Positions 33,316 to 44,223 of a stretch of DNA of 64,000 nt are shown in pieces. The position numbers were made by a program, and so were the translations under genes. Location of the stretch: assembly GCF_015350905.1 (NCBI RefSeq), contig NZ_JADKRZ010000002.1, forward strand, positions 62,001 to 126,000, written 5' to 3'. Within the stretch, counting starts at the first letter, position 1, and every line of letters starts with the position of its first letter. The notes under the pieces are model-generated. The model was not told where the DNA came from and did not search any database. It saw only the letters and a list, made by a program, of their open reading frames with translations. The DNA is from Curtobacterium sp. VKM Ac-2865. Lineage in GTDB: Bacteria > Actinomycetota > Actinomycetes > Actinomycetales > Microbacteriaceae.

Positions 33316-34131
33316 TTACGCCTCAACTCCTGCGCCGGCCGGCGCGTCCTGAGGAGCCTGCTGCTCACGGCCGCCGCGGTCGCCGCCACGGCGGTCGCCG
33401 CGGTCACCACGGTCGTTGCGCTCGCCACGCGGGCCTCCGCGACGCTCCGGGCGCGACGAACGCTGGTTCGCCTGCTCGCGAGCGAGCTCCTTGTTCGTGA
33501 TGTCGCCCTTGTAGATCCACACCTTCACGCCGATGCGACCGAACGTCGTCCGGGCCTCGTAGAAGCCGTAGTCGATGTTGGCGCGGAGCGTGTGCAGGGG
33601 CACGCGGCCCTCGCGGTAGAACTCCGAGCGGGACATCTCGGCGCCGCCGAGACGGCCGGCGACCTGGATGCGGACACCCTTGGCACCGGCGCGCTGTGCA
33701 CCCTGGAGGCCCTTGCGCATGGCGCGACGGAACGCGACACGAGCACTGAGCTGCTCCGCGATGCCCTGCGCGACGAGCTGGGCCTCGGTCTCGGGGTTCT
33801 TGACCTCGAGGATGTTGAGCTGGATCTGCTTCTTGGTGAGCTTCTCGAGCTCACCGCGGATGCGCTCGGCCTCGGCGCCGCGGCGACCGATGACGATGCC
33901 CGGACGCGCCGTGTGGATGTCCACACGGACACGGTCACGGGTGCGCTCGAGCTCGATGCGGGCGACGCCGGCACGGTCGAGGGTCTTCTTCAGGTACTGA
34001 CGCACCTTGATGTCCTCGGCGACGTAGTCGGAGTAGCGCTGCCCGACCTTCGTGCTGTCGGTGAACCAGTGCGAGACGTGGTCCGTCGTGATCCCGAGGC
34101 GGAAGCCGTACGGGTTGACCTTCTGGCCCAT
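33316..34131 (-). CDS. rpsC: 30S ribosomal protein S3 with Arg/Gly/Asp-rich C-terminal extension
   Basis: A protein at the mRNA entry channel with helicase-related function. The 271 residues begin [14 protein letters not shown]. The KH domain [14 protein letters not shown] is followed by [20 protein letters not shown] and [18 protein letters not shown]. The last 50 residues are an Arg/Gly/Asp repeat tail ([18 protein letters not shown] region) ending in an Ala/Pro-rich stretch. The start overlaps the rplV stop (TAATG). Confidence 0.97.
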   Translation of the reverse strand: MGQKVNPYGFRLGITTDHVSHWFTDSTKVGQRYSDYVAEDIKVRQYLKKTLDRAGVARIELERTRDRVRVDIHTARPGIVIGRRGAEAERIRGELEKLTKKQIQLNILEVKNPETEAQLVAQGIAEQLSARVAFRRAMRKGLQGAQRAGAKGVRIQVAGRLGGAEMSRSEFYREGRVPLHTLRANIDYGFYEARTTFGRIGVKVWIYKGDITNKELAREQANQRSSRPERRGGPRGERNDRGDRGDRRGGDRGGREQQAPQDAPAGAGVEA

Positions 34132-34526
34132 TAGTTGCTCGCCTTCTTGCTCGTCGCGGCAGCGGCCTCGGCCTCGTCAGGGGTCGCGAGGACCACCGTG
34201 ATGTGGCTGGTGCGCTTGTTGATCCGGAAGGCACGGCCCTGGGCACGCGGCTGGAACCGCTTGAGGGTCGTTCCTTCGTCGACGAAGACGCGGCTCACGT
34301 AGAGGTCGCGCTCGTCCAGGAAGCTGTTCGTCGAGTCCGCCTTGACACGTGCGTTGGCGATCGCCGAGGCGACCAGCTTGTACACGGGCTCCGAAGCGCC
34401 CTGGGGGGCGAACTTCAGGATGGCGAGGGCCTCGTGGGCCTGCTTGCCGCGGATCAGCTCGATGACGCGACGGGCCTTCTGAGCAGTGACGCGGATGTGT
34501 CGCACGCGTGCGATCGACTCCACCAT
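34131..34526 (-). CDS. rplV: 50S ribosomal protein L22
   Basis: Lines the exit tunnel. The 131 residues show [40 protein letters not shown], and [20 protein letters not shown] before the beta-hairpin end and a short Ala/Lys tail. It follows rpsS by 25 bases. Confidence 0.98.
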   Translation of the reverse strand: MVESIARVRHIRVTAQKARRVIELIRGKQAHEALAILKFAPQGASEPVYKLVASAIANARVKADSTNSFLDERDLYVSRVFVDEGTTLKRFQPRAQGRAFRINKRTSHITVVLATPDEAEAAAATSKKASN

Positions 34527-34551
34527 TTCGTTCCTCCTCTTCGTCGCCGCG

Positions 34552-34833
34552 TCAGCGGCGACGGCCCTTCTTGTCGTCCTTCACGTGACCGCGGAAGGTA
34601 CGAGTCGGCGCGAACTCGCCGAGCTTGTGGCCGACCATGGATTCGGTGACGAACACCGGGATGTGCTTGCGCCCGTCGTGCACCGCGATGGTGTGACCGA
34701 GCATGTTCGGGACGATCATCGAGCGGCGCGACCACGTACGGATCACGTTCTTCGTGCTGGCCTCGTTCTGCGTGACGACCTTGCGAAGCAGGTGCTCGTC
34801 GACGAAGGGGCCCTTCTTCAGACTGCGTGGCAT
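34552..34833 (-). CDS. rpsS: 30S ribosomal protein S19
   Basis: A head protein of 93 residues. [39 protein letters not shown] and [20 protein letters not shown] are canonical, with the basic tail KGRRR. It lies 11 bases after the rplB stop. Confidence 0.98.
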   Translation of the reverse strand: MPRSLKKGPFVDEHLLRKVVTQNEASTKNVIRTWSRRSMIVPNMLGHTIAVHDGRKHIPVFVTESMVGHKLGEFAPTRTFRGHVKDDKKGRRR

Positions 34834-34844
34834 CTTCTGAACTC

Positions 34845-35684
<840 letters not shown>

Positions 35685-35702
35685 GATTTATCCCTCTGGT
35701 CC

Positions 35703-36002
35703 TCAGCCGACAGCCGTGAAGATGTCGATCGAACCGGACTTGAGCGTCACGATGGCACGCTTGGTGTCCTTGCGCTTGCCCAGACCGAACTTGGTGCGGC
35801 GGGTCTTGCCCGGACGGTTCAGCGTGTTGATGCCGGCGACCTTGACGTTGAAGATCTTCTCGATCGCGAGCTTGATCTCGGTCTTGTTCGCACGGGGGTC
35901 CACGATGAACGTGTACTTGCCCTGGTCGATGAGGCCGTAGCTCTTCTCCGACACGACCGGCGAGATGATGATGTCGCGCGGGTCCTTGTTGAAGCCGCTC
36001 AT
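35703..36002 (-). CDS. rplW: 50S ribosomal protein L23
   Basis: The tunnel-exit docking site for SRP and trigger factor. The 99 residues include [40 protein letters not shown] and [20 protein letters not shown]. Its start overlaps the rplD stop (ATGA). Confidence 0.98.
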   Translation of the reverse strand: MSGFNKDPRDIIISPVVSEKSYGLIDQGKYTFIVDPRANKTEIKLAIEKIFNVKVAGINTLNRPGKTRRTKFGLGKRKDTKRAIVTLKSGSIDIFTAVG

Positions 36003-36646
36003 GCGGTGATCTCCTTCGCGGTCTTCGACGCGATGAAGGCGTCGAGGGCGCTCTTGCTGAAGACGATGGCGTCCGACACGAGGACGTCGTAGGCGTTCAG
36101 CTGGCCGTACGAGAGCGCGTGGACGTTCGGCAGGTTGCGGATGCTCTTGAGCGTCAGCTCGTCATCCGACTCGAGGACGACGAGCACGTGCTTGACGGGC
36201 GCGACCTTCTCGAGGAGCGAGCGGGCGGTCTTGGTCGACGGCAGTTCAGCCGAGACGAAGCCCTCCACCGCGGAGATGCGGCCGCCGCGGGCACGGTCCG
36301 AGAGCGAGCCGAGCAGTGCTGCGGCGATCATCTTCTTCGGGGTGCGCTGCGAGTAGTCGCGGGGGGTCGGTCCGTGGACGACGCCACCACCGGTGTGCTC
36401 GGGAGCACGGACGGAACCCTGACGGGCGCGGCCGGTGCCCTTCTGCTTGAACGGCTTGCGACCGGCACCGCGGACTTCGCCGCGGTTCTTGGTCTTGTGG
36501 GTGCCCTGACGCGACGCGGCGCGCTGCGCGGTGACGACCTGGTGGATCAGCGGGACGTTGGTCTCGACGTCGAAGAGAGCTCCGGGGAGCTCGACGGTGC
36601 CGGAGACGGCACCCGAGGCGTCGAGGATGTCGATCGTGGTGGCCAT
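35999..36646 (-). CDS. rplD: 50S ribosomal protein L4
   Basis: Exit-tunnel protein; in E. coli it also represses the S10 operon. From the ATG at 36646 there are 215 residues: [20 protein letters not shown], the tunnel loop [20 protein letters not shown], and [20 protein letters not shown]. An in-frame GTG two codons upstream (36652) overlaps the rplC stop as GTGA, exactly as before rplR; AAGGG spacing favours the ATG. Confidence 0.97.
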   Translation of the reverse strand: MATTIDILDASGAVSGTVELPGALFDVETNVPLIHQVVTAQRAASRQGTHKTKNRGEVRGAGRKPFKQKGTGRARQGSVRAPEHTGGGVVHGPTPRDYSQRTPKKMIAAALLGSLSDRARGGRISAVEGFVSAELPSTKTARSLLEKVAPVKHVLVVLESDDELTLKSIRNLPNVHALSYGQLNAYDVLVSDAIVFSKSALDAFIASKTAKEITA

Positions 36647-36648
36647 GA

Positions 36649-37305
36649 TCACTTACCCTTCACGGCGGTGCGGATGAAGACGGAGCGGCCACGAGCACCG
36701 GGGACGGCGCCCTTGACGAGCAGCAGACCCTTCTCGGCGTCGACGGCGTGCACCGTGAGGTTGAGGACGGTGACACGCTCGCCACCCATGCGACCGGCCA
36801 TGCGCATGCCCTTGAAGACACGCGACGGGGTCGAGGAAGCACCGATCGAGCCGGGCTTGCGGTGGTTGCGGTGCGAACCGTGCGAGGCGGAGACGCCGTG
36901 GAAGCCGTGGCGCTTCATGACACCCGCGAAGCCCTTGCCCTTGCTCGTGCCGACGACGTCGACCTTCGCGCCGGCCTCGAACGTGGCGTCCACGGTGAGC
37001 TCCTGGCCCAGCGTGTACTCGCCCGCGTCCGACGTGCGGATCTCGGTGAGGGTGCGGCGCGGGGTGACCCCGGCGGCCTCGAAGTGGCCAGCGGCCGGCT
37101 TGTTCACCTTGCGGGGGTCGATCTGGCCCGCGGCGATCTGGATCGCCTCGTAGCCGTCGCGCTCCACGTTGCGGATTTGGGTGACCACGTTGGGGCCGAC
37201 CTCGATCACGGTGACGGGGATGAACTTGTTGTTCTCGTCCCACACCTGGGTCATCCCGAGCTTCTTGCCGAGGAGGCCCTTGACGGTCTTGGTTGAGTTC
37301 GCCAT
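36649..37305 (-). CDS. rplC: 50S ribosomal protein L3
   Basis: Initiates 50S assembly and reaches the peptidyl transferase centre. The 218 residues include [56 protein letters not shown] and [20 protein letters not shown]. It follows rpsJ by 13 bases. Confidence 0.98.
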   Translation of the reverse strand: MANSTKTVKGLLGKKLGMTQVWDENNKFIPVTVIEVGPNVVTQIRNVERDGYEAIQIAAGQIDPRKVNKPAAGHFEAAGVTPRRTLTEIRTSDAGEYTLGQELTVDATFEAGAKVDVVGTSKGKGFAGVMKRHGFHGVSASHGSHRNHRKPGSIGASSTPSRVFKGMRMAGRMGGERVTVLNLTVHAVDAEKGLLLVKGAVPGARGRSVFIRTAVKGK

Positions 37306-37318
37306 CAGTGCAGCCCCC

Positions 37319-37627
37319 TTACAGCTTGATCTCGATGTTGACGTCGGCCGGCAGGTCGAGACGCATGAGCGAGTCGACGGCCTTCGGCGTCGGGTCGACG
37401 ATGTCGATGACGCGCTTGTGCGTGCGCTTCTCGAAGTGCTCGCGCGAGTCCTTGTACTTGTGAGGAGAGCGGATCACTGCGATCACGTTCTTCTCGGTGG
37501 GGAGCGGCACCGGGCCGACCACAGTTGCACCGGCACGGGTCACCGTGTCGACGATCTTCCGGGCCGACGTGTCGATGACCTCGTGGTCGTACGACTTGAG
37601 CCGGATGCGGATCTTCTGTCCCGCCAT
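37319..37627 (-). CDS. rpsJ: 30S ribosomal protein S10
   Basis: First gene of the S10 block. The 102-residue protein begins [20 protein letters not shown] (ATG 37627) and contains [20 protein letters not shown] and [15 protein letters not shown]. Longer in-frame extensions upstream have no family match. The 554 bases upstream form a long leader and promoter region. Confidence 0.98.
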   Translation of the reverse strand: MAGQKIRIRLKSYDHEVIDTSARKIVDTVTRAGATVVGPVPLPTEKNVIAVIRSPHKYKDSREHFEKRTHKRVIDIVDPTPKAVDSLMRLDLPADVNIEIKL

Positions 37628-37962
37628 GTCTTCTGTCCTCTCTGCGCCGCGCACCCTCAGGCCGCCTGACACCGCCGGGTTCCGCCCTGTGCGGACCTGG
37701 CTGTTTACGTGAATCACCGGGCGCATCCGCTGTGGGATGACCGCTGTTCTCCTGTCAACCGCGCGGGCGGACGTACTGCTGGTGCTCACACCGGCCCGCG
37801 TGGACGTGTCGCCTCCCGCACGCCGGCGGACCGGCATGGTGATGGGAGTCGAGCTGTTCTGCTGCCTGCGGCCCAACCCAGCCCTGCTGGACAGGGGGGT
37901 TGTGCACTGCCAGAGCAGTGATCCGGCGGGCGCGAACGCCCGCGGAATTTCGGAACCGGACA

Positions 37963-37991
37963 AGTCTCGCATGTCCCCGCCATCGGTGCAA
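37963..37991 (-). promoter_or_regulatory. Candidate S10-block promoter
   Basis: TTGCAC (37986-37991) and GAGACT (37963-37968) on the minus strand with 17-base spacing. The -10 keeps only the key A2 and T6. Two hairpins follow within the first 60 transcribed bases. Confidence 0.4.
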
Positions 37992-38122
37992 CCCGGGCGT
38001 GTCGGGCTGCTCTGCCGGCTTGCGTCCGCCGTCCTGCCGCGGTTCTCCCGGCCTGGAGGCCCGGCTCGCGTCCGCCTCGCTCGTCGCCTCGCGGACCACT
38101 CCCGACCACCGCTGCCGGACGC

Positions 38123-38170
38123 CGGAACGGACACAGCACCACGCTCTCGCGCGGTGCTGTGTCCGTTCCG
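38123..38170 (-). terminator. Terminator palindrome after the DarT-like gene
   Basis: Perfect 18-bp arms (38123-38140 and 38153-38170) begin 11 bases past the stop of the DarT-like gene. The arm sequence is almost identical to that of the coaA-glmM palindrome (shared AACGGACACAGCACC). Confidence 0.8.
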
Positions 38171-38181
38171 GGTTGCTGCGG

Positions 38182-39009
38182 TCAGTCCTCGTCCGGGACC
38201 ACCGGCGGGACGAACCACGGCGGGAAGACGGCGACGCGGGGAGCGTGGCCACCGTGCTCGGAGAGGATGTCCTTCACCGCGTGGCGCGCCCGGTCGTTCG
38301 GCACGCCGATGACGGCGACGGCGGAGAACGGCACGCTCGGGCCCGCGAGGACCTCGAGCCCGGTCATCTCCGGGTCGGTGAGGTCCGTGCGGCGCAGCAG
38401 GTTCGCCGCAGCCTCGGGACCGACGGCGAAGCGCACACCCTCGGCGTCGGCATCGGTGTCGGCGAGGATCACCGAGTCACCGAACGCCGCGGTGGGGACC
38501 ACGAGCACGACGTAGTCGACGCCGCGAGCGTTCCGCGCCGCCTCGGACCAGCGGGTCTCGTCGTGCGCGCCGCGGCGCACCTCGTCCCAGCGGGCGCCGT
38601 CCGGCGAGAGCGAGAACGGCACGTGGCCGGCGACGCTCGAGCCGTCGGGAGCGGTCGCGGCCGCGCGGGCCTCGCGGAGCTCGGGGCTGCTGATGTCGTA
38701 GGACGGCGTCACCTGGTCGGCAGCGACGATCGCCTGGTCGGCGACGATGCCGTCGAAGTTGTCGATGTGGGTGACGTGGTGTGCGCGCAGTGCGCCGAAC
38801 ACACGTGCTGCCGGCATCGCGGGCTCGGCGGCGCGCAGCGCGGTGGCCTTCGCACGGGCCGGCGAGCCGCCGGGGGTGGAGCGCAGGGAGGTGCTCACGC
38901 GGGTTCGCCGCGGAGCTGGGGCCTTGGGGACTTCCGGCACGTCACGCTGGCGCGGGGCGCAGATGTCGCAGAGTTCGGTGGGGAATCCGTGGATGCACTC
39001 GTCGGTCAC
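38182..39009 (-). CDS. DarT-like (DUF4433) ADP-ribosyltransferase family protein with N-terminal Cys/His motif
   Basis: A 275-residue protein. Residues 5-17 hold a Cys/His cluster ([13 protein letters not shown]) that could bind zinc. From about 75 on it resembles DarT, the single-stranded-DNA thymidine ADP-ribosyltransferase: THIDN at 80-84, [15 protein letters not shown] at about 127-141 (the HVPF/YVPF segment of the family), and Glu219 in [15 protein letters not shown], in the position of the catalytic Glu of DarT. Known DarT toxins modify thymidine in ssDNA and are encoded beside a DarG macrodomain antitoxin. No such gene is visible here, so it is either an orphan, diverged, or not a toxin. 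It starts with GTG at 39009, 91 bases after a topoisomerase IB gene. Confidence 0.68.
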   Translation of the reverse strand: MTDECIHGFPTELCDICAPRQRDVPEVPKAPAPRRTRVSTSLRSTPGGSPARAKATALRAAEPAMPAARVFGALRAHHVTHIDNFDGIVADQAIVAADQVTPSYDISSPELREARAAATAPDGSSVAGHVPFSLSPDGARWDEVRRGAHDETRWSEAARNARGVDYVVLVVPTAAFGDSVILADTDADAEGVRFAVGPEAAANLLRRTDLTDPEMTGLEVLAGPSVPFSAVAVIGVPNDRARHAVKDILSEHGGHAPRVAVFPPWFVPPVVPDED

Positions 39010-39083
39010 GACTGGTGTGGGTCCTTCCGTGCCGCGTGGGGGTGGAACGGCACAAGGATCTACGGTACGTCATCCAGCCCCGA

Positions 39084-39101
39084 AGCGGGACCGATCCCGC
39101 T
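39084..39101 (-). terminator. Short hairpin at the 3' end of the topoisomerase gene
   Basis: AGCGGGA and TCCCGCT (39084-39090 and 39095-39101) surround CCGA and touch the stop codon. A weak terminator or attenuator between the topoisomerase and the DarT-like gene is possible. Confidence 0.45.
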
Positions 39102-40090
39102 CATTGCCGGTAGAGCAGCGCGCGGACCTCGGCCTCTGCGGCGTGCAGTCGTGCCGGGTCGATCGTCTCGCCGTGCTCGTACGCGTCGAGCAGTCTGGGG
39201 TCGATGTAGCTTGCTCGTGCGACCGTCGGGGTGTTGCCGAGGACCTCGCTCGCGGCCTTCACCGCGTGCGACACGGCGCTCTTCCGCTTCCCCACGCCCG
39301 TCTGCGGGCCGGTCTTGGCGAGGTCGACGGCTGCGGCCACGGTGCCGTGCAGCGTGCGGAAGTCCTTGGCGGTGAACTCCTCCCCCGCCCGCTCCTTGAC
39401 GTAGGCGTTGATGTCCTCCGCCGACAGTGGTTCCCACTCGGCGCCGCGGGCCTCGCGGTACGACAGCAGGCGCGCGTTCGCCCCGCGTCGCTTCATGCCG
39501 GCGATCACCCGGGCGAGGTCGGCGTCGTGGATCGACGACGACCACTCCTGGTGGCTCTTGCCCGGGAACGACAGCTCGATGTCGTCGCCGGAGACCTTGG
39601 CGTGCGCACAGAGCAGTGTCGAGAGCCCGCGGCTGCCGTGTTCGGTCGCGTACCGTTCGGACCCGACCCGGAGCGAGCCCTGGTCGAGCATCCGGAACGC
39701 GGCCGCGAGGGACCGACGCTGGTCCGGTTCCGGCCGGCGGAGGTCCTGCGTGACCATCCGACGAGCCGCGGGCAGGGACTCCGCGAGGGCGAGGGCCCGG
39801 TCGTACTTGATCTTGTCCATCCGGTCACGCCAGGACGGGTGGTACATGTACTGCCGCCGACCAGCTCCGTCGAAGCCGGTGGCGATGATGTGGCCGTTCT
39901 CGTACGGTGAGATCCAGACGTCGTTCCACGCGGGTGGGATGACGAACTCCTCGAGGCGTTGTCGCACTTCGGGGTCCGTGACGGTGTTGCCGTCCGGGTC
40001 GCGGTACGAGTAGCCCTGTCCGCTTCGGACCCGGTGGTAGCCACGACCGTTGGTCTTGGATCTGCGGAGACGTGTCACTCGACCGAGCAA
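39101..40090 (-). CDS. DNA topoisomerase IB (poxvirus type)
   Basis: Relaxes supercoiled DNA through a 3'-phosphotyrosyl intermediate. The 329-residue protein has the small bacterial TopIB arrangement: N-terminal domain with VIPPAWNDVWISPYENGHI, then a catalytic domain with LRVGSERYATEHGSRGLSTL (Arg141), FTAKDFRTLHGT (Arg245, His248), and the nucleophile Tyr295 in ARASYIDPRLL. The start is TTG at 40090, supported by AGGA five bases upstream; a GTG at 40078 is an alternative. Bacterial TopIB has a scattered distribution, and here the gene lies between tuf and the S10 block. Confidence 0.92.
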   Translation of the reverse strand: MLGRVTRLRRSKTNGRGYHRVRSGQGYSYRDPDGNTVTDPEVRQRLEEFVIPPAWNDVWISPYENGHIIATGFDGAGRRQYMYHPSWRDRMDKIKYDRALALAESLPAARRMVTQDLRRPEPDQRRSLAAAFRMLDQGSLRVGSERYATEHGSRGLSTLLCAHAKVSGDDIELSFPGKSHQEWSSSIHDADLARVIAGMKRRGANARLLSYREARGAEWEPLSAEDINAYVKERAGEEFTAKDFRTLHGTVAAAVDLAKTGPQTGVGKRKSAVSHAVKAASEVLGNTPTVARASYIDPRLLDAYEHGETIDPARLHAAEAEVRALLYRQ

Positions 40091-40149
40091 ACACGTCCTG
40101 CCTGCTCACCGGAGCAGGAAACGTCGCAGAGCGCACCACAGACGACGAA

Positions 40150-40181
40150 AGCGGGGCCGAGCCCGAAGGCTCGACCCCGCT
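40150..40181 (-). terminator. tuf terminator
   Basis: Fourteen-base arms (40150-40163 and 40168-40181) with one mismatch and a CGAA loop, 17 bases past the tuf stop. It ends the rpsL-rpsG-fusA-tuf unit. Confidence 0.85.
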
Positions 40182-40198
40182 GACGCAAGGAACCGGAG

Positions 40199-41386
40199 TT
40201 ACTTGATGATCGTCTCGACCGTACCGGCACCGACCGTGCGGCCACCCTCACGGATGGCGAAACGGAGGCCCTCCTCCATGGCGATCGGCTGGATCAGCTC
40301 GACCGTCATCGAGACGGTGTCGCCGGGCATGACCATCTCGGTGCCCTCGGGCAGCGTGATGACGCCGGTGACGTCCGTGGTGCGGAAGTAGAACTGCGGG
40401 CGGTAGTTCGCGTAGAACGGGTTGTGACGACCGCCCTCTTCCTTGTTCAGGATGTACGCGTTCGCCTTGAACTCGGTGTGCGGCGTGACCGAACCCGGCT
40501 TCACGACGACCTGGCCGCGCTCGACGTCCTCGCGCTTGAGGCCACGGATGAGCAGACCGGTGTTGTCACCGGCGACTGCCTTGTCCAGCAGCTTGCGGAA
40601 CATCTCGATGCCCGTGACCGTGGTCTTCTGGGTCGCCTTGATGCCGACGATCTCGACCTCGGAGTTGAGGTCCAGCTCGCCGCGCTCGACGCGACCGGTG
40701 ACGACGGTGCCACGACCGGTGATCGTGAAGACGTCCTCGATCGGCATCAGGAAGGGCTGGTCGGTGGCGCGGATGGGGTCCGGCACGCTCTCGTCGACAG
40801 CGGCCATGAGGTCCTGGACGGACTTGACCCACTTCTCGTCGCCGTCGAGCGCCTTGAGCGCCGACACCTGCACGACGGGGGCGTCCTCGTCGAACTCCTG
40901 CGAGCCGAGGAGCTCACGGACCTCGAGCTCGACGAGCTCCAGGATCTCCTCGTCGTCCACCATGTCGGACTTGTTCAGCGCGACGACGATGTAGGGCACG
41001 CCGACCTGGCGGGCGAGCAGCACGTGCTCACGCGTCTGGGGCATGGGACCGTCGGTGGCGGCGACCACGAGGATCGCGCCGTCCATCTGGGCCGCACCGG
41101 TGATCATGTTCTTCACGTAGTCAGCGTGACCAGGAGCGTCGACGTGCGCGTAGTGGCGCTTCTCCGTCTGGTACTCGACGTGCGAGATGTTGATCGTGAT
41201 GCCGCGCTGGCGCTCTTCGGGAGCGTTGTCGATCTGTGCGAAGTCACGGGCCTCGTTGAGGTCCGGGTACTGGTCGTGCAGAACCTTGGTGATCGCCGCC
41301 GTGAGCGTCGTCTTGCCGTGGTCGACGTGACCGATGGTTCCGATGTTGACGTGCGGCTTGGTGCGCTCGAACTTGGCCTTGGCCAC
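40199..41386 (-). CDS. tuf: Elongation factor Tu
   Basis: Delivers aminoacyl-tRNA to the ribosome. The 395 residues include G1 GHVDHGKT at 19-26, the effector region RGITIN, G3 DAPGH, G4 NKSD and G5 SALK. Domain II has [14 protein letters not shown]. It follows fusA after 157 bases that hold a possible separate promoter, as is common for tuf. Confidence 0.99.
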   Translation of the reverse strand: MAKAKFERTKPHVNIGTIGHVDHGKTTLTAAITKVLHDQYPDLNEARDFAQIDNAPEERQRGITINISHVEYQTEKRHYAHVDAPGHADYVKNMITGAAQMDGAILVVAATDGPMPQTREHVLLARQVGVPYIVVALNKSDMVDDEEILELVELEVRELLGSQEFDEDAPVVQVSALKALDGDEKWVKSVQDLMAAVDESVPDPIRATDQPFLMPIEDVFTITGRGTVVTGRVERGELDLNSEVEIVGIKATQKTTVTGIEMFRKLLDKAVAGDNTGLLIRGLKREDVERGQVVVKPGSVTPHTEFKANAYILNKEEGGRHNPFYANYRPQFYFRTTDVTGVITLPEGTEMVMPGDTVSMTVELIQPIAMEEGLRFAIREGGRTVGAGTVETIIK

Positions 41387-41475
41387 TGTGGGTCCTCCTC
41401 AGGACTCGGATGCGACACCCCCGGAGGCATCCCTGTCGGGGTGCTGCTCCGTTGGTCCGCGGTGTGTGTGTCTGT

Positions 41476-41481
41476 ACTTTA
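41476..41481 (-). promoter_or_regulatory. Possible -10 element of a tuf promoter
   Basis: TAAAGT on the minus strand, about 90 bases before the tuf ATG. The sequence where a -35 should be is GC-rich and poor. A separate tuf promoter would explain the long fusA-tuf spacer. Confidence 0.4.
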
Positions 41482-41543
41482 CTTGGTGGCGAGGGGCCCG
41501 TCGCCGGGCGCCCCCGCCTGTGGAGAACACGCTCGAGTGAGCG

Positions 41544-43661
41544 TTACTCTCCCTTGGCCTTCGCGACGATCTCCTCGGCGACGTTCGACGGGACCTGGTT
41601 GTAGGTCTCGAAGGTCATCGAGTAGACGGCACGACCGGAGGTCTTCGAACGAAGGTCCCCGACGTAGCCGAACATCTCGGACAGCGGCACGCTCGCGCGG
41701 ACCACCTTGACGCCCGAGGCGTCCTCCATCGCGGCGATGTTGCCACGACGGGAGCTCAGGTCACCGATGACGTCGCCCATGTACTCCTCGGGCGTACGGA
41801 CCTCGACGGCCATGATCGGCTCGAGGATGACGGGACCGGCCTTGCGAGCCGCTTCCTTGTACGCGATCGAGCCGGCGATCTTGAACGCCATCTCGGACGA
41901 GTCGACGTCGTGCGCCGCGCCGTCCTTGAGGATGGCCTTCACGCCGACCGTCGGGTACCCGGCGAGGATGCCGACCTGCATGGCGTCCTGGATGCCGGCG
42001 TCGACCGAGGGGATGTACTCACGCGGGATGCGACCACCGGTGACGGCGTTCACGAACTCGTAGACCTTCTCGGAGGTGACCTCCATGGGCTCGAGCGCGA
42101 TCTGCACCTTCGCGAACTGACCGGAGCCACCGGTCTGCTTCTTGTGGGTGTAGTCGTAGCGCTCGACGACCTTCGTGAGGGTCTCGCGGTAGGCCACCTG
42201 GGGCTTGCCGACGTTCGCCTCGACGTGGAACTCACGCTTCATGCGGTCGACCAGGATGTCGAGGTGGAGCTCGCCCATGCCCTTGATCGTGGTCTGACCG
42301 GTCTCCGGGTTGAGCTCGACGCGGAACGTCGGGTCCTCTTCGGCGAGCTTCTGGATGGCCGTGGAGAGCTTCTCCTGGTCAGCCTTCGTCTTCGGCTCGA
42401 TCGCGACCTCGATGACGGGCTCGGGGAACGTCATCGACTCGAGGACGACCTGGTCCTGCGGGTCGCAGAGCGTGTCGCCCGTGGTCGTGTCCTTGAGGCC
42501 GATGACCGCGTAGATGTGACCGGCGGTGACGTTGTCGACCGGGTTCTCCTTGTTGGAGTGCATCTGGAAGATCTTGCCGATGCGCTCCTTCTTGCCCTTG
42601 GTCGAGTTGATGACCTGGGCACCGGACTCGATGTGGCCGGAGTACACGCGGACGTAGGTCAGACGACCGAAGAACGGGTGCACGGCGACCTTGAAGGCCA
42701 GCGCGGAGAAGGGCTCGGAGGCCTCCGGCTTGCGGATGATCTCCTTCTCTTCGTCCTTGACGTCGTGACCGATCATCGGCGGGACGTCGAGCGGCGACGG
42801 CAGGTAGTCGATGACCGCGTCGAGCATCGGCTGGACGCCACGGTTCTTGAACGCGGAACCGCAGAGGACCGGGTAGATCTCGCTGTTGACGGTCAGCGTG
42901 CGGATCGCGGACTTGATCTCGGCGACCGAGAAGTCCGTGTCGCCCTCGAGGTAGCGCTCCATGAGCTCGTCGTTGGCCTCGGCCACGCGCTCGATGAGCT
43001 TCTCGCGGTACTCCGCAGCACGGTCGGCGAGGTCCGCGGGGATCTCCTCGATCTCGTACTTCGCGCCCATCTGGACGTCACCCTTCGCGTCGCCGCGCCA
43101 GGTGAGTGCACGCATCTCGACCAGGTCGACAACGCCCTCGAAGGACGACTCCGCACCGATCGGGAGCTGCAGCACCAGGGGCTCTGCGCCGAGGCGGTTC
43201 ACGATGGTGTCGACGGTGAAGTAGAAGTCCGCGCCGAGCTTGTCCATCTTGTTGACGAAGCAGATGCGCGGGACGTTGTACTTGTCGGCCTGACGCCAGA
43301 CGGTCTCCGACTGGGGCTCGACGCCCTCTTTCCCGTCGAACACCGCGACGGCCCCGTCGAGGACGCGGAGCGAGCGCTCCACCTCGACCGTGAAGTCGAC
43401 GTGACCGGGGGTGTCGATGATGTTGATCTGGTTGTTGTCCCAGAAGCAGGTCGTCGCGGCCGACGTGATCGTGATGCCGCGTTCCTGCTCCTGCGCCATC
43501 CAGTCCATCGTGGCAGCGCCGTCGTGGACTTCACCGATCTTGTGCGTGATGCCCGTGTAGAACAGGATGCGCTCGGTGGTCGTGGTCTTGCCGGCATCGA
43601 TGTGCGCCATGATGCCGATGTTGCGGACCTTGTTCAGGTCGGTGAGCACGTCCTGTGCCAC
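41544..43661 (-). CDS. fusA: Elongation factor G
   Basis: Catalyses translocation and, with RRF, ribosome recycling. The 705 residues have G1 AHIDAGKT at 19-26, the switch region [14 protein letters not shown]3 DTPGHVDF, G4 NKMD, and domain IV and V regions such as [15 protein letters not shown]. The start is GTG at 43661, five bases after GGAGGA. A hairpin separates it from rpsG. Confidence 0.99.
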   Translation of the reverse strand: MAQDVLTDLNKVRNIGIMAHIDAGKTTTTERILFYTGITHKIGEVHDGAATMDWMAQEQERGITITSAATTCFWDNNQINIIDTPGHVDFTVEVERSLRVLDGAVAVFDGKEGVEPQSETVWRQADKYNVPRICFVNKMDKLGADFYFTVDTIVNRLGAEPLVLQLPIGAESSFEGVVDLVEMRALTWRGDAKGDVQMGAKYEIEEIPADLADRAAEYREKLIERVAEANDELMERYLEGDTDFSVAEIKSAIRTLTVNSEIYPVLCGSAFKNRGVQPMLDAVIDYLPSPLDVPPMIGHDVKDEEKEIIRKPEASEPFSALAFKVAVHPFFGRLTYVRVYSGHIESGAQVINSTKGKKERIGKIFQMHSNKENPVDNVTAGHIYAVIGLKDTTTGDTLCDPQDQVVLESMTFPEPVIEVAIEPKTKADQEKLSTAIQKLAEEDPTFRVELNPETGQTTIKGMGELHLDILVDRMKREFHVEANVGKPQVAYRETLTKVVERYDYTHKKQTGGSGQFAKVQIALEPMEVTSEKVYEFVNAVTGGRIPREYIPSVDAGIQDAMQVGILAGYPTVGVKAILKDGAAHDVDSSEMAFKIAGSIAYKEAARKAGPVILEPIMAVEVRTPEEYMGDVIGDLSSRRGNIAAMEDASGVKVVRASVPLSEMFGYVGDLRSKTSGRAVYSMTFETYNQVPSNVAEEIVAKAKGE

Positions 43662-43699
43662 AGGGTTCCTCCGGAAGAGTTGTAGGAGAGATGGCGTCC

Positions 43700-43737
43700 G
43701 TCAGGGCGCCGGGGTTCTTGACCACCGGCACCCTGAC
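43700..43737 (-). terminator. Hairpin between rpsG and fusA
   Basis: Thirteen-base arms (43700-43712 and 43725-43737) with one position that is a G-U wobble only in the minus-strand transcript, which suggests it works in the rpsG-to-fusA direction. It lies 12 bases past the rpsG stop. It may be an attenuator within the str unit. Confidence 0.7.
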
Positions 43738-43748
43738 GATGCCGGTGA

Positions 43749-44219
43749 CTACCAGCGGTAGTGCGCGAAGGCCTTGTTCGACTCGGCCATCTTGTGGGTG
43801 TCCTCGCGACGCTTGACAGCGGCGCCGAGGCCGTTGGAGGCGTCGAGGATCTCGTTCATGAGACGCTCGGTCATCGTCTTCTCGCGGCGAGCCTTGGCGT
43901 ACGAGGTCAGCCAGCGGAGCGCCAGCGTGTTCGCACGGTGCGGCTTGACCTCGACCGGGACCTGGTAGGTCGAGCCACCGACGCGGCGGCTGCGGACCTC
44001 GAGGGTCGGTCGGACGTTGTCGAGCGCCTTCTTCAGCGTGACGACGGCGTCCTGGCTGTTCTTCGACGAGACACCTTCGAGCGCGTCGTAGACGATGCGC
44101 TCGGCGAGGCCCTTCTTGCCGTCGAGGAGGATCTTGTTGACGAGCTGGCTGACGATCGGTGCGCCGTAGACGGGGTCTGCGACGACGGGGCGCTTGGGGG
44201 CTGGACCCTTACGAGGCAT
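43749..44219 (-). CDS. rpsG: 30S ribosomal protein S7
   Basis: Head-assembly protein; in E. coli also the str operon repressor. The 156 residues include [59 protein letters not shown] and [15 protein letters not shown]. It follows rpsL with a four-base gap. Confidence 0.98.
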   Translation of the reverse strand: MPRKGPAPKRPVVADPVYGAPIVSQLVNKILLDGKKGLAERIVYDALEGVSSKNSQDAVVTLKKALDNVRPTLEVRSRRVGGSTYQVPVEVKPHRANTLALRWLTSYAKARREKTMTERLMNEILDASNGLGAAVKRREDTHKMAESNKAFAHYRW

Positions 44220-44223
44220 CGGA

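Larger units (their letters stand above)
37628..38181. other. 554-base gene-free region: S10 leader, promoter and a terminator palindrome
   Basis: No convincing gene on either strand. It contains a candidate S10 promoter at 37963-37991, two short hairpins just downstream of it (arms 37926-37932/37937-37943 and 37905-37910/37915-37920), a perfect but unpaired TTGACA at 37753-37758 (minus strand), and the palindrome at 38123-38170. If the promoter is right, the rpsJ leader is about 330 bases, long enough for regulation of ribosomal protein synthesis. Confidence 0.6.

Noticed and set aside
37753-37758. Perfect TTGACA on the minus strand upstream of rpsJ as the S10 -35
   Set aside because: At 16-19 bases downstream there is no hexamer with A2 and T6. 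The pair at 37963-37991 is more convincing, though still weak.
37737-38312. 191-codon plus-strand frame in the tuf-rpsJ interval as an extra gene
   Set aside because: No ribosome binding site, no motif, Arg/Pro/Ala bias typical of random GC-rich frames, and it crosses the terminator palindrome and the 3' end of the DarT-like gene.
41910-43685. 591-codon open frame on the plus strand opposite fusA
   Set aside because: Antisense artefact. fusA on the other strand has all G motifs and full length.
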